Below are positions 1-7,939 of a DNA stretch of 15,983 bases, one piece after another. Both the position numbers and the translations under genes were made by a program. The stretch comes from Bacillota bacterium (GTDB lineage Bacteria; Bacillota; Clostridia; Lachnospirales; Lachnospiraceae), in contig JAEZQN010000403.1 in assembly GCA_023441145.1 (NCBI GenBank), positions 1 to 15,983 of the forward strand, given 5' to 3'. The notes under the pieces were generated by a model. That model was given only the letters and a program-made list of their open reading frames with translations. It had not been told where the DNA came from and did no database searches. How positions within the stretch are numbered: the first letter of the stretch is position 1; the number at the start of each line of letters is the position of its first letter.

Positions 1-578
1 GCTGTTAATCCTGATACACATATAACATCTGGTTTACAGTTAAATACAGTTGTTCTTGCAACCTCTTCAATTGCTCTTGTACCTAATGCCTGACTTGCTT
101 CTGGAACAATGTTAAATAAAAGCTTTAAATCTTTTAATCCAAGGCTCATCTGATGACGTACAATCTCACCTGTATTAGTATCCCACAAGCCAAAATCGCT
201 TGAGTATACTCCACTCATTATTTCCCTGATAAATTTTGCTCCCGTAGCAGCTGCCAAATCTAATGAAGCAAATGGATCCCATAATACATTTACTCCAAAT
301 GGAATTTTTATATCACTCTTTAATTCACCTATAACACGTGCCATGGCAGCTGTTGTTTCTGGATTTACTTTTTTTAAATATGGCAAACTGAATTCGTTGG
401 AAAACATAACAGCATCAACACCACCCGCCTGTAAATCCAAGAATTCTCTTCTTGCCTGTTCTACTACTTTTTCCATACCTCCATCTAGATTGTAATATGG
501 GTCACCTGGTAAAGCAGATATATGACACATTGCAATAATTGGTTTCTCCGTATTAAAAGTATCTTTCATCCAACTCAT
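1..578 (-). CDS. BtpA/SgcQ-family TIM-barrel protein, partial (C-terminus outside window)
   Basis: The frame is open from an ATG at 578 to the left edge, giving 192 codons without a stop. A GGAGG ribosome binding site at 586-590 lies 7 nt upstream of the ATG. The translation resembles the BtpA/SgcQ family: an N-terminal IIAMCHISALPGDP segment (residues 14-26), AGGVDAVMFSNE (51-62), an IPFGVNVLWDP strand (92-102) and GAKFIRE (113-119), the layout of a (beta/alpha)8 barrel. BtpA was named for photosystem I assembly, but in non-photosynthetic bacteria its relatives (for example E. coli SgcQ) sit in sugar-utilisation operons, as here. It is the last visible gene of the operon, 20 nt after the HAD gene. 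The reaction is unknown; a sugar-phosphate lyase, aldolase or isomerase role is only inference. Whether further genes follow cannot be seen. Confidence 0.85.
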   Translation of the reverse strand, partial: MSWMKDTFNTEKPIIAMCHISALPGDPYYNLDGGMEKVVEQARREFLDLQAGGVDAVMFSNEFSLPYLKKVNPETTAAMARVIGELKSDIKIPFGVNVLWDPFASLDLAAATGAKFIREIMSGVYSSDFGLWDTNTGEIVRHQMSLGLKDLKLLFNIVPEASQALGTRAIEEVARTTVFNCKPDVICVSGLT

Positions 579-598
579 ATTGATTCCTCCATCCTATT

Positions 599-1252
599 TT
601 ATCGTATTTGCTTGTAATATTTTATTACTTCACAGTATGAATACAGTTCCTTGTCCGCTTTCGATGTGTCTTGCTTAATACTAGACCCTTTAAAGCCCAA
701 AACCTTCAGATTTGCATTTTTTGCGGCACTTATACCAATTGGGGAATCTTCTATAGCCACACATACTTCAGTATCTAATCCCATCAGTTCCAATGCCATT
801 AAATACCCATCTGGGGATGGTTTTGTTTCTTTTACCATATCTCCGCAAATAACGATGTCCATATATTTCAACAAATCCATTCGGTTTAAAGCCGTTATGA
901 CGTTCTTGCTTCTAGTGGATGACACTACCGCTGTACTTACTCCTTCGCTTTTTAATAATATCAGCAAGTCCACGAAGTCCTCAAATGGCTTAATCTCCAT
1001 GCTATCACAGTAGAAATTACCTGTTTCACGATTTCTTTCTTGTAATTCCTCTACTGTTAACATAAGGTTATGCTTTTTTATTATATCCTCTGCAATCGCA
1101 TAACTACTTTTACCAACATATAACAATAATTCATCCAATGATGTATTGATACCCATACTGCTAAGTGTTTTTTGAAAAAGGCGAAATACTTCTATCTCAC
1201 TATCAAGTACTACACCATCAAAATCAAAAAGCACACCCTTAATCTTTCCCAT
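599..1252 (-). CDS. HAD-superfamily hydrolase (subfamily IA, sugar phosphatase / beta-phosphoglucomutase-like)
   Basis: Numbered from the ATG at 1252 (217 aa), the HAD motifs are all present: motif I DFDGVV with nucleophile D10 and acid/base D12, motif II VVSST near 109-113, motif III K144 in TKPSPDGY, and motif IV EDSPIG with E168/D169. The helical cap between residues 15 and 85 is typical of subfamily IA (phosphoglycolate phosphatase, beta-phosphoglucomutase, 2-deoxyglucose-6-phosphatase). The EDSPIG motif and cap type fit phosphosugar substrates. A TTG at 1261 could extend it by 3 codons, but the purine-rich AGAAAG stretch is better spaced for the ATG. The gene begins 25 nt after the kinase stop, so the two are very probably co-transcribed. 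It probably dephosphorylates or isomerises a pathway intermediate; the substrate is unknown. Confidence 0.85.
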   Translation of the reverse strand: MGKIKGVLFDFDGVVLDSEIEVFRLFQKTLSSMGINTSLDELLLYVGKSSYAIAEDIIKKHNLMLTVEELQERNRETGNFYCDSMEIKPFEDFVDLLILLKSEGVSTAVVSSTRSKNVITALNRMDLLKYMDIVICGDMVKETKPSPDGYLMALELMGLDTEVCVAIEDSPIGISAAKNANLKVLGFKGSSIKQDTSKADKELYSYCEVIKYYKQIR

Positions 1253-1277
1253 ATTATTCAACTTTCTAATTTCATAT

Positions 1278-2789
1278 TTATGGTAACTGATGCATCAATG
1301 TTTTAGTTTGTTCATACAGTTGTATGTAGCCCTCTACATATTTCTTATATCTTTCAGTATTACTACTTGATGGTTCAATGGTGCCTTTAAATTCGACTAA
1401 ATCTTCCATCTCCTTTAAGCTACTTATGTCTCCAATACTATAGGCAACTAGTAAAGTATCACCGAAAGCAGCACCATATGTACTTCCTAATGCAAGTTGT
1501 TTTCCTGTTACATCTGAAACAATCTGCATCCATTTCGGCGTTTTAGTCCCACCCCCAACAGCAATGATACGTTTTGTATCCATTCCTATCTCTTTATATC
1601 CAATAAGATGCTGTTGGATACCATAAGCCACACTTTCCAAGCATGCTTGATACATATGACCTCTGGTATGATTTAGTGTTAGTCCAAAAAATACTCCTTT
1701 AGCGCTAGGATCATTGATAGGGGTTCTTTCTCCACTGAAGTATGGTAAAACTAGCAAGCCATCTGACCCAGGTTCTATACTTCCTATATCATTCATTAGC
1801 GAATCGTAGGCATTCACCCCATCCTTACTTTCCTTTTCTAAATAATCTGGTGCCAACTCATCTCTAAACCATCTCGTTAATGTTCCTGTAGTAGACATAC
1901 CAGACGCTACCATATAAGTATCCTTAAATAAATATGGGCCTGCCCAATATCTTTTATCTGTGATTAATTTATCCACCACATGTATCATATATAAGGAGGA
2001 ACCAAACATTGCTAACATATCTCCTGGATGGAACACTCCTACTCCAACAGCATCTGCCGCAGCATCTGCTGTACCTGTAGTGACAGGTGTTCCTATCATC
2101 AATCCAGTTTCCATTGATGCTTCTTCAGTTATTGTACCCGCTATTTCGTTGGTCCAAAGACATTTTGCTAATTGGTCTTTTCGACAAAATCTTTCTAGAT
2201 TTTCTTCATCCCAATCCTGTTTTTCTAAATTGTACATAGGGGTAAAATACGCCGCTGTATAATTATCTATGCAGTAATTTCCAGTTAGTTTATAAACAAG
2301 GTATGTTGTTGATGTAATAAACTTTGCCGTTTTATTGTATATCTCAGGCTCATGCTTCTTTATCCATAGTATTTTAGGTCCAATAGATTGAGAAGTAATC
2401 GGATTACCATAGCGATTCATTATATAATCCTCGCCAAGTTCCCTATTTAATTCATCAATTTCTTCCTTTGCCCTAACATCAATCCCGTATAGAATAGCTT
2501 TTCTCAACGGTTTTCCATTTTCATCTACAGGTAAGCAGCAAGGACCTATAGCACTACATCCTACTCCTTTTATGCAACTCGGTTCAACATTCGATTTCTC
2601 CAATAATTTCTTAGATATGATACAAAAATCATTCCACCAAACTGAATCTGCATCATGTTCCGCATATCCAGGTTTTGGTTTGTCCATAACATGAGCCACA
2701 CTATGGGATGCTACTATAGCCCCTTGTTCATTCGTTAGTACTCCTTTACTCTCAAATGTTCCAATATCAATTCCCATGTAGTATCTCAT
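1278..2789 (-). CDS. FGGY-family carbohydrate kinase (xylulokinase-like)
   Basis: The 503-aa protein has the two actin-like ATPase lobes of FGGY kinases. The N-terminal phosphate loop GIDIGTFESKGVL spans residues 6-18. GTADAAADAVGVG (239-251) carries the presumed catalytic base D242. The C-terminal nucleotide-binding segment GGGTKTPKWMQIVSDVTGK (412-430) is followed by GAAFGDTLLVA (439-449). The last two motifs most resemble xylulokinase (family knowledge), but FGGY enzymes also act on ribulose, fuculose, rhamnulose, glycerol, erythritol and others, so the substrate is open. ATP-dependent phosphorylation of the sugar or keto-sugar made by the neighbouring dehydrogenase is the likely role. The ATG at 2789 has a GGGGG stretch 6 nt upstream and lies 14 nt after the dehydrogenase stop. 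Length is normal for the family (about 480-520 aa), with no damage seen. Confidence 0.9.
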   Translation of the reverse strand: MRYYMGIDIGTFESKGVLTNEQGAIVASHSVAHVMDKPKPGYAEHDADSVWWNDFCIISKKLLEKSNVEPSCIKGVGCSAIGPCCLPVDENGKPLRKAILYGIDVRAKEEIDELNRELGEDYIMNRYGNPITSQSIGPKILWIKKHEPEIYNKTAKFITSTTYLVYKLTGNYCIDNYTAAYFTPMYNLEKQDWDEENLERFCRKDQLAKCLWTNEIAGTITEEASMETGLMIGTPVTTGTADAAADAVGVGVFHPGDMLAMFGSSLYMIHVVDKLITDKRYWAGPYLFKDTYMVASGMSTTGTLTRWFRDELAPDYLEKESKDGVNAYDSLMNDIGSIEPGSDGLLVLPYFSGERTPINDPSAKGVFFGLTLNHTRGHMYQACLESVAYGIQQHLIGYKEIGMDTKRIIAVGGGTKTPKWMQIVSDVTGKQLALGSTYGAAFGDTLLVAYSIGDISSLKEMEDLVEFKGTIEPSSSNTERYKKYVEGYIQLYEQTKTLMHQLP

Positions 2790-2803
2790 ACGTTACCCCC
2801 ATA

Positions 2804-3808
2804 CTATTGAATATTTATAATATTTCCAGTATCAGCTGAGAGATGCAAAGCATCTATCATTTTAATCACATCATAGCTTTGGCTCGCTGTAATAATTTCT
2901 GGCTGTTTTTTATTCCTAACACAATCCAAAAAGTATTCCATTTGTTTTTGATACGGATCATAATCTTCTACTTCTATATTTTTTAATCCAGTTCCTTCAT
3001 ACCAAACTTTCATCTCACTCTTTGTTCCACCGCGTTCTGCTATTGTGGCACCTGCACGATAACTATATTCTACTGTTGCTTTAGTACCTACTATATGTAT
3101 AGAAAAACTAAACGGATATCCCGTCTGCATTGTAAAAGATACCTCAGCTACGGCATGTGCACCATTCTTATGAATTATATTAGCCATAACGTTATTGTAA
3201 CAGCCTGTTTCATCTTTTACTGCATTGGCATAGCATTGTTCAAAAGGACCAGCTAAATGTCTAAGGAAATCTACATCATGAACCAACATGTCATGCATAG
3301 CTCCACCACCTAGATCAGGATCAAATAGCCATTGTCCATATTGACCAGCTCGAGAAGACACTCGTCTCAAATGCATCATATAAATGTCCCCTATCTCGCC
3401 TTTTTCATACATCTCTTTGATTTGAGTGTAACCTGGCCAGAATCGAACCACTTGCGCTGTCATAAAAATTATTCCTGCTTCTTCTACATCATTAACTAAT
3501 CTCTGGCAAGCCTCTTCGGATCTTTCTAAAGGCTTCTCACAAAGTACATGAATACCACGTTCTGCACATAATTTCACATACATCTCATGAACGAAAGTTG
3601 GTACACAAATAACCGCAACATCCGGTTTTTCTGCTGCTAGCATTTCTTCAGCATCCGTATATGCATTACAGGCACACTCTTTTGCGAGAGTTTTAACTGC
3701 ATTTTCATTTATATCACAAACAGCCACTAATTCTGCATCGTTTATCTTCTTTAATACTTCTACATGGCTTCTGGCAATCAATCCACAACCTATTAAAACA
3801 ACTTTCAT
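2804..3808 (-). CDS. Gfo/Idh/MocA-family NAD(P)-dependent oxidoreductase
   Basis: The start is set at the ATG at 3808 (334 aa), where an AAAGGTG ribosome binding site has normal spacing. A GTG at 3817 and an ATG at 3814 overlap or abut that site and are less likely. The Rossmann fold opens with the dinucleotide motif GCGLIARSH (residues 7-15). The family EKP motif is at 91-93, with presumed catalytic K92. GGGAMHDMLVHDVD (167-180) contains D173 and H177, with the same Asp-x3-His spacing as inositol 2-dehydrogenases. It probably oxidises a hydroxyl of an imported sugar, polyol or inositol to a ketone before the kinase step; the substrate is inferred, not read. It lies between the permease gene (32 nt gap) and the kinase gene (14 nt gap) of one operon. 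Confidence 0.9.
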   Translation of the reverse strand: MKVVLIGCGLIARSHVEVLKKINDAELVAVCDINENAVKTLAKECACNAYTDAEEMLAAEKPDVAVICVPTFVHEMYVKLCAERGIHVLCEKPLERSEEACQRLVNDVEEAGIIFMTAQVVRFWPGYTQIKEMYEKGEIGDIYMMHLRRVSSRAGQYGQWLFDPDLGGGAMHDMLVHDVDFLRHLAGPFEQCYANAVKDETGCYNNVMANIIHKNGAHAVAEVSFTMQTGYPFSFSIHIVGTKATVEYSYRAGATIAERGGTKSEMKVWYEGTGLKNIEVEDYDPYQKQMEYFLDCVRNKKQPEIITASQSYDVIKMIDALHLSADTGNIINIQ

Positions 3809-3840
3809 ATACATCACCTTTCTTCACATAATTCTTTTTA

Positions 3841-4788
3841 TTATGCACTAGCCTGTATTTTTCTATTTTTAATGCTATCGAAAGCAACTGCAAATGCTAA
3901 TACTAATCCTTTAATTACCATTTGATAGTACTCTCCTATATTCATAATTATTAAACCATTACTTAAAACACCAATGATTAGTGCACCTATAATTGCACCT
4001 GATAATTTTCCTTCTCCACCTGTAATACTTACTCCACCTAATACTGCTGCAGTTAAGACGTCCATCTCAAATCCTTTACCTACAACAGGGCTTCCAGAAT
4101 TTATACGAGACATCATAATGATAGCTGCTACGCCACTTAACATACCACACAGTCCATATGCGATTGTTTTAGATTTTTTTGTCCTAATACCAGATAAACG
4201 ACCAACTTCTTCATTATTCCCAAGTACATAAAAACTTCTTCCAACATATGTCTTGTTTAGTATAAAAATACCGATAATAATGCAAATCACCATGATAATA
4301 ACAGGAATAGGAACAATGCCAACATACCCTTGTCCAATTAATTGAACTGATTCATCTAACCCATATATTGGTTTTCCCGAGGATATCAAGTATGCAAATC
4401 CTGTTAAGATTTGTTGCATCGCAAGAGTTGCAATAATAGGAGGTACCTTTGTATAAGAGATAAATAGCCCATTCACAATACCCACAATCGTAGCAACGAC
4501 AACCCCTATTACGCAAGCTAATAGAGGTGGAACTTGAGTATTTGTAAATATTGTAGCTGTTAACACTCCTATAAATGCAAGCTGAGCACCTACTGATAAA
4601 TCTATACCTCCTGAAATCAAAACAAAAGACATCCCTATGGTAATAATAGAAAGTATTGTTATTTGCCTTATAATATTAATAAAATTACTTAAACTAAAGA
4701 ATGTACTGTTACCTAGGCTGAATATAACCACCAAAGCGAGTAGGATAAAAACTATGCCATACTTATTCAATATTTTTCTTACCTTCAT
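3841..4788 (-). CDS. Sugar ABC transporter permease, RbsC type
   Basis: A 315-aa, very hydrophobic protein with about ten predicted membrane segments, the usual length and layout for RbsC/XylH/AraH-like permeases. The diagnostic stretch SGGIDLSVGAQLAF lies about 60 residues in, and AVLGGVSITGGEGKLSGAIIGALIIG lies near residue 250 (quoted in part: VLGGVSITGGEGKLSGAI). The protein would form a homodimer in the cytoplasmic membrane and partner the ATPase encoded just upstream. Two adjacent ATGs (4791, 4788) follow an AGGAGG at 4795-4800. The second leaves a 6-nt gap instead of 3, so it is preferred. The binding site touches the stop of the ATPase gene, which implies translational coupling. Confidence 0.93.
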   Translation of the reverse strand: MKVRKILNKYGIVFILLALVVIFSLGNSTFFSLSNFINIIRQITILSIITIGMSFVLISGGIDLSVGAQLAFIGVLTATIFTNTQVPPLLACVIGVVVATIVGIVNGLFISYTKVPPIIATLAMQQILTGFAYLISSGKPIYGLDESVQLIGQGYVGIVPIPVIIMVICIIIGIFILNKTYVGRSFYVLGNNEEVGRLSGIRTKKSKTIAYGLCGMLSGVAAIIMMSRINSGSPVVGKGFEMDVLTAAVLGGVSITGGEGKLSGAIIGALIIGVLSNGLIIMNIGEYYQMVIKGLVLAFAVAFDSIKNRKIQASA

Positions 4789-4799
4789 CATGTTCCTCC

Positions 4800-6290
4800 T
4801 TATAGAGTTCCTGACTCATAATCAAGAATCATCTGTTTATCAAACTCTTTTTTCTCTAAATGGCCTGTAATTTTTCCCTCTGAAAGTACAATCATACGAT
4901 CGGATAATCCTATCATTTCATCCATTTCAGAAGATATCAAAATCACACCAAGTCCTTCATCCGCTAATTGATTAATTAATTTATAAATTTCCTTTTTAGC
5001 CCCAACATCAATACCACGAGTTGGTTCATCAAAGATAATTAATTGAGGATTATTAGCCAGCCATTTACTAAGTACTACCTTTTGTTGATTTCCACCACTC
5101 AATGAAGATATTTTTTGATTCTCTGAATTCATTTTTATTTTAAGAGTATCTTTATATTTACTTACTATTTCATTTTCTTTCTCTTTTTGTATCACACCAA
5201 ACTTTAAAAGCTTACTAAGAACTGACATTGTAAGATTCCATTTTATTGGTAGTTCCAATACGACTCCTTGGGTTTTTCTATCTTCTGGTATCAATGCAAT
5301 TCCTTTTGAAATAGCCTCATACGGACTTTTTGCTTTTAAAGGTTCACCACAATAAATGATATCACCCTTATCCAATCTATCTGCTCCAAAAATACCACGA
5401 ACAATTTCTGTCCTCTTAGCTCCCACTAAACCAGTAATACCAAGAATTTCACCTTTATGTACTTTAAAACTAATATCTTTAAACCCTTTACCGTATAAAT
5501 TCTTTACTTCAAGAAGCACTTCTTCACTTTGCTTACCTTTTCTTTCAGGATACTCTTCCCCTATGTTTGAATTAATCATATAGGAAATAAGTTCCTTACG
5601 ATTTGTCTCATCTGTATTTAAAGTAATTATTTTTTCACCATCCCGTAATACAGTAATTCTATCACAAACTTCAAACACTTCTTCCAGTCGATGAGAGATG
5701 TATATCACAGAGATCCCTTGCTGCTTAAGACTTTTTATAAGTTTAAATAGAACTTTTACTTCATTATCTGATAAAGGCGCTGTTGGTTCATCTAAAATCA
5801 ATAACTTAATCTCGTGACTTAATGCTTTTGCAATTTCAACAATTTGCTTATATGCAACTGACAACCCCTTTACAGGTTCTTTCACATTTATGGGTAATCC
5901 AAAAGCTTTTAAAATATCATCTGCCTTTTTTTCTAGAATTTTAAAGTTAACAAATCGCGAGTCACTATGCCTTTTACCTAAAAATATATTTTCAGCCACA
6001 GATAACGACGTAACAAGATTAAATTCTTGATATATAACTTCAATCCCTAAGCTATCTGATAGTTGTGGAGTCATTGACCTATATTCCATGCCATCAAAAA
6101 CTATTTTTCCGCTATCCGAATTAATTGCACCAGATATCACTTTAATTAATGTTGATTTACCTGCACCATTTGCACCTACTAATCCATGCACTTCTCCTTG
6201 TTTAATATCCATAGAGACATCATGTAAAACAGTAACCCCAGAATACTTTTTAGTAATGTTTTGTAGTGACACCAAACATTTCTGGTTCAT
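4800..6290 (-). CDS. Sugar ABC transporter ATP-binding protein, RbsA type (two NBDs)
   Basis: The 496-aa protein is a tandem ATPase like RbsA, MglA and XylG. NBD 1 has Walker A GANGAGKST (39-47), the degenerate signature LSVAYKQ (143-149) normal for this group, and Walker B LLILDEP (163-169). NBD 2 has the expected degenerate Walker A GLVGAKRTE (287-295), EDRKTQG (336-342), a full LSGGNQQ signature (397-403) and LIIFDEP (417-423). These asymmetries are family features, not damage. It energises monosaccharide import through the RbsC-like permease. AGGAGG lies 9 nt before the ATG at 6290. The gene follows the binding-protein gene after a 188-nt spacer containing nested inverted repeats, which may lower its expression relative to the binding protein. 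Confidence 0.95.
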   Translation of the reverse strand: MNQKCLVSLQNITKKYSGVTVLHDVSMDIKQGEVHGLVGANGAGKSTLIKVISGAINSDSGKIVFDGMEYRSMTPQLSDSLGIEVIYQEFNLVTSLSVAENIFLGKRHSDSRFVNFKILEKKADDILKAFGLPINVKEPVKGLSVAYKQIVEIAKALSHEIKLLILDEPTAPLSDNEVKVLFKLIKSLKQQGISVIYISHRLEEVFEVCDRITVLRDGEKIITLNTDETNRKELISYMINSNIGEEYPERKGKQSEEVLLEVKNLYGKGFKDISFKVHKGEILGITGLVGAKRTEIVRGIFGADRLDKGDIIYCGEPLKAKSPYEAISKGIALIPEDRKTQGVVLELPIKWNLTMSVLSKLLKFGVIQKEKENEIVSKYKDTLKIKMNSENQKISSLSGGNQQKVVLSKWLANNPQLIIFDEPTRGIDVGAKKEIYKLINQLADEGLGVILISSEMDEMIGLSDRMIVLSEGKITGHLEKKEFDKQMILDYESGTL

Positions 6291-6313
6291 ACAAGCCTAC
6301 CTCCTATTTGCCA

Positions 6314-6417
6314 TATAATCTCTCGGAATCTTAAGCTCTCATTATATAAGAACTTAAGATTCCACTCATAAAATTTTATCACTATTATCAAACTCATTAC
6401 GAGTATAAGAGATTATA
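6314..6417 (-). promoter_or_regulatory. Nested inverted repeats between binding-protein and ATPase genes
   Basis: An inner perfect 11-bp inverted repeat (GGAATCTTAAG at 6325-6335, CTTAAGATTCC at 6353-6363) encloses 17 nt. An outer perfect 10-bp repeat (TATAATCTCT at 6314-6323, AGAGATTATA at 6408-6417) encloses it. In the minus-strand mRNA this would fold as a hairpin in the 188-nt spacer. No U-tract follows, so it is not a classical terminator. A stem-loop after the binding-protein gene commonly protects upstream mRNA or partly blocks readthrough, giving excess binding protein; that role is inferred. Confidence 0.6.
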
Positions 6418-6478
6418 AAATTAATACTTTAAATGACTTCGTCCATATTACCTGGCTGATATATTATGTATCTATCTT

Positions 6479-7495
6479 CTACTTAGATATGTACTCACCT
6501 GCGTTGTCTTTAGTAATGTTAACCATTGGGAAATAATTATTTCTCTCAACTGTCTTACCGTTTAATAAATCATAAGCAGCTTGTACCATGTTTCCACCTG
6601 TTGTATTCAAATCTAAGAAAATTGTGGAACGAAATGCAGTATCAGCTTCAATCAACTTTAACGCTTCTTCCACTGCATCGATACCAAACATACCAAAATC
6701 ACTATCCTTTTCTTTTCCTGCAGCTTTTACTGCTTCATAAACGCCCAAAAGACCAGCATCATCGATTCCAACTACGACTTTCATATTTGGATGAGCTTGC
6801 ATAAAGTTTTCACCAACTACAATACCTTCGTCTGTATAACCTGCCTGCGCTTCAGCTACAACTTCAGCATTTGGCACATACTCAGCTAGTCCGTCTTTTA
6901 TACCTTCTGCACGATCAAGACAAACTTGATTTAAAGGATAATTACAAACTCCAATTTCACATTTCCCATCTTCAAATGTTGCGTTAATAAAGTCTGCTGC
7001 ATTTTTAGCGATCTGTTTACCAACCTCATAGTTATCAAGTCCATAGTAACAATCAGCCAACTCTAAATCCGTATCGTACGCAAGTATTTTAATTCCTTTA
7101 TCTTTTGCTTTCTGTATTGTTTGTGATGCAGACTCCGCATCAAAACAATGAACGATAATCGCATCATATCCGCCTTCAATAAAATTTTCAAGGGAAGTAA
7201 TCTGTTTTGCTGGATCTGCCTGACAATCGCTTAATGTAATCTCTATTCCCAGTTCATCAGCCTTAGCTTCCATATGTTCATACATTTCAGACCATGTAGG
7301 ATTTGAGATATCCTGAATAGAAAATCCTACTTTCAGCTTCTTTTCAGAATTAGTATCCGCTTTTTCTGAACTGACTGGTGTTGAAGAATCATTTTGTTTT
7401 TCATTGTCGGTTCCTCCAGGTGTCTTACTGCAACCTAACATAAGAGTTGACATTACCATCACAAAAATCATTAGTACAGAAATTCTTTTCTTCAT
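6479..7495 (-). CDS. Sugar-binding lipoprotein of ABC transporter (periplasmic-binding-protein-like, RbsB type)
   Basis: A 338-aa substrate-binding protein and the first gene of the sugar operon. The N-terminus is a lipoprotein signal: KKR, then a hydrophobic run, then a lipobox ending at C22 (LMLGC), so the mature protein would be lipid-anchored outside the membrane. A low-complexity Ser/Thr/Asn/Lys linker (about 23-50) precedes the two-lobed sugar-binding fold. The fold starts LKVGFSIQDISNPTW and continues with GYDAIIVHCFDAESASQTIQKA (in part) and VVVGIDDAGLLG, typical of the ribose/galactose-binding group (Peripla_BP_4). The ligand is probably a monosaccharide, polyol or cyclitol and cannot be told from sequence. 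An AAGGAG site precedes the ATG at 7495. The transcript should start near 7613 and carry a leader of about 118 nt. Confidence 0.93.
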   Translation of the reverse strand: MKKRISVLMIFVMVMSTLMLGCSKTPGGTDNEKQNDSSTPVSSEKADTNSEKKLKVGFSIQDISNPTWSEMYEHMEAKADELGIEITLSDCQADPAKQITSLENFIEGGYDAIIVHCFDAESASQTIQKAKDKGIKILAYDTDLELADCYYGLDNYEVGKQIAKNAADFINATFEDGKCEIGVCNYPLNQVCLDRAEGIKDGLAEYVPNAEVVAEAQAGYTDEGIVVGENFMQAHPNMKVVVGIDDAGLLGVYEAVKAAGKEKDSDFGMFGIDAVEEALKLIEADTAFRSTIFLDLNTTGGNMVQAAYDLLNGKTVERNNYFPMVNITKDNAGEYISK

Positions 7496-7529
7496 ATTGC
7501 TTTCTCCTTTGCATTATGTTTTTTTATTT

Positions 7530-7601
7530 TGTTTTTATATCTCAAAATATACCGCTTTCTGTTTTTTTCGACATAATTGCACTATTTATGATATAAAAAC
7601 A
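7530..7601 (-). promoter_or_regulatory. Inverted repeat in the 5' leader of the sugar operon
   Basis: A perfect 12-bp inverted repeat: TGTTTTTATATC would be the plus-strand left arm except its first two bases read TG only in the right-arm complement, so the arms are best given as positions 7530-7541 and 7590-7601, with core GTTTTTATATC (7531-7541) and GATATAAAAAC (7590-7600). They are separated by 48 nt. Both arms lie inside the predicted leader of the binding-protein mRNA, between the promoter and the ribosome binding site. It could be an mRNA stem or a two-site operator. The A/T-richness raises the risk of chance. Confidence 0.45.
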
Positions 7602-7619
7602 TTTTTTATTTGTACATTT

Positions 7620-7648
7620 ATTATATATCTTGTGCATATTAATGTCAA
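7620..7648 (-). promoter_or_regulatory. Sigma-A-type promoter of the sugar operon
   Basis: On the minus strand, TTGACA (7648-7643) and TATAAT (7625-7620) are both perfect consensus with an exact 17-nt spacer. Transcription would begin near 7613, about 118 nt before the binding-protein ATG. Such a strong core promoter suggests that control is by repression, consistent with the divergent DeoR-family gene. Confidence 0.8.
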
Positions 7649-7734
7649 TATGTATATGTTTTTATTTGATTGTTTTATTTATTTTATTTTCTTTTACTTG
7701 CTTTTGCTGTATCATGTAACTGTTTTAATGAAAG

Positions 7735-7805
7735 TTTAGTAACTAAATTATGTGCTATTAGAAGATATTACACATGTTTTATCACAAATAAACACATTAT
7801 AATGT
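7735..7805. promoter_or_regulatory. Small palindromes in the divergent sugar-operon/deoR intergenic region
   Basis: The 444-nt gap between the divergent genes has two short perfect palindromes upstream of both promoters: TTTAGT-A-ACTAAA at 7735-7747 and ACATTATAATGT at 7794-7805. They are candidate operator half-sites for the DeoR-family regulator or another factor. They are short and AT-rich, so chance is a real alternative. Confidence 0.25.
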
Positions 7806-7864
7806 TCAGGAAGTAAATAAAATTCATAAATACTCATACATAATCTTAATTTTTCATCTATGGA

Positions 7865-7894
7865 TTGACATTTTTCCACTCTAACATATATAAT
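7865..7894 (+). promoter_or_regulatory. Sigma-A-type promoter of the DeoR-family regulator gene
   Basis: TTGACA (7865-7870) and TATAAT (7889-7894) are perfect consensus with an 18-nt spacer. The expected start is near 7901, about 39 nt before the ATG at 7940. Confidence 0.75.
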
Positions 7895-7907
7895 ATAGCT
7901 ATATTAT
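7890..7907. promoter_or_regulatory. 18-bp perfect palindrome over the deoR-type promoter -10/start site (candidate operator)
   Basis: ATAATATAGCTATATTAT reads the same on both strands. It overlaps the -10 element and the expected transcription start, the classical position for a repressor operator, so autoregulation by the DeoR-family product is plausible. No second copy is visible near the sugar-operon promoter. Confidence 0.5.
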
Positions 7908-7939
7908 TGCTTTATTAAGAATCGAGAAAGGAAATTGCT

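Noticed and set aside
7541..7560. Catabolite-responsive (cre) site around AGAAAGCGGTATAT
   Set aside because: Only the left half resembles the cre consensus; the right half lacks the symmetric partner.
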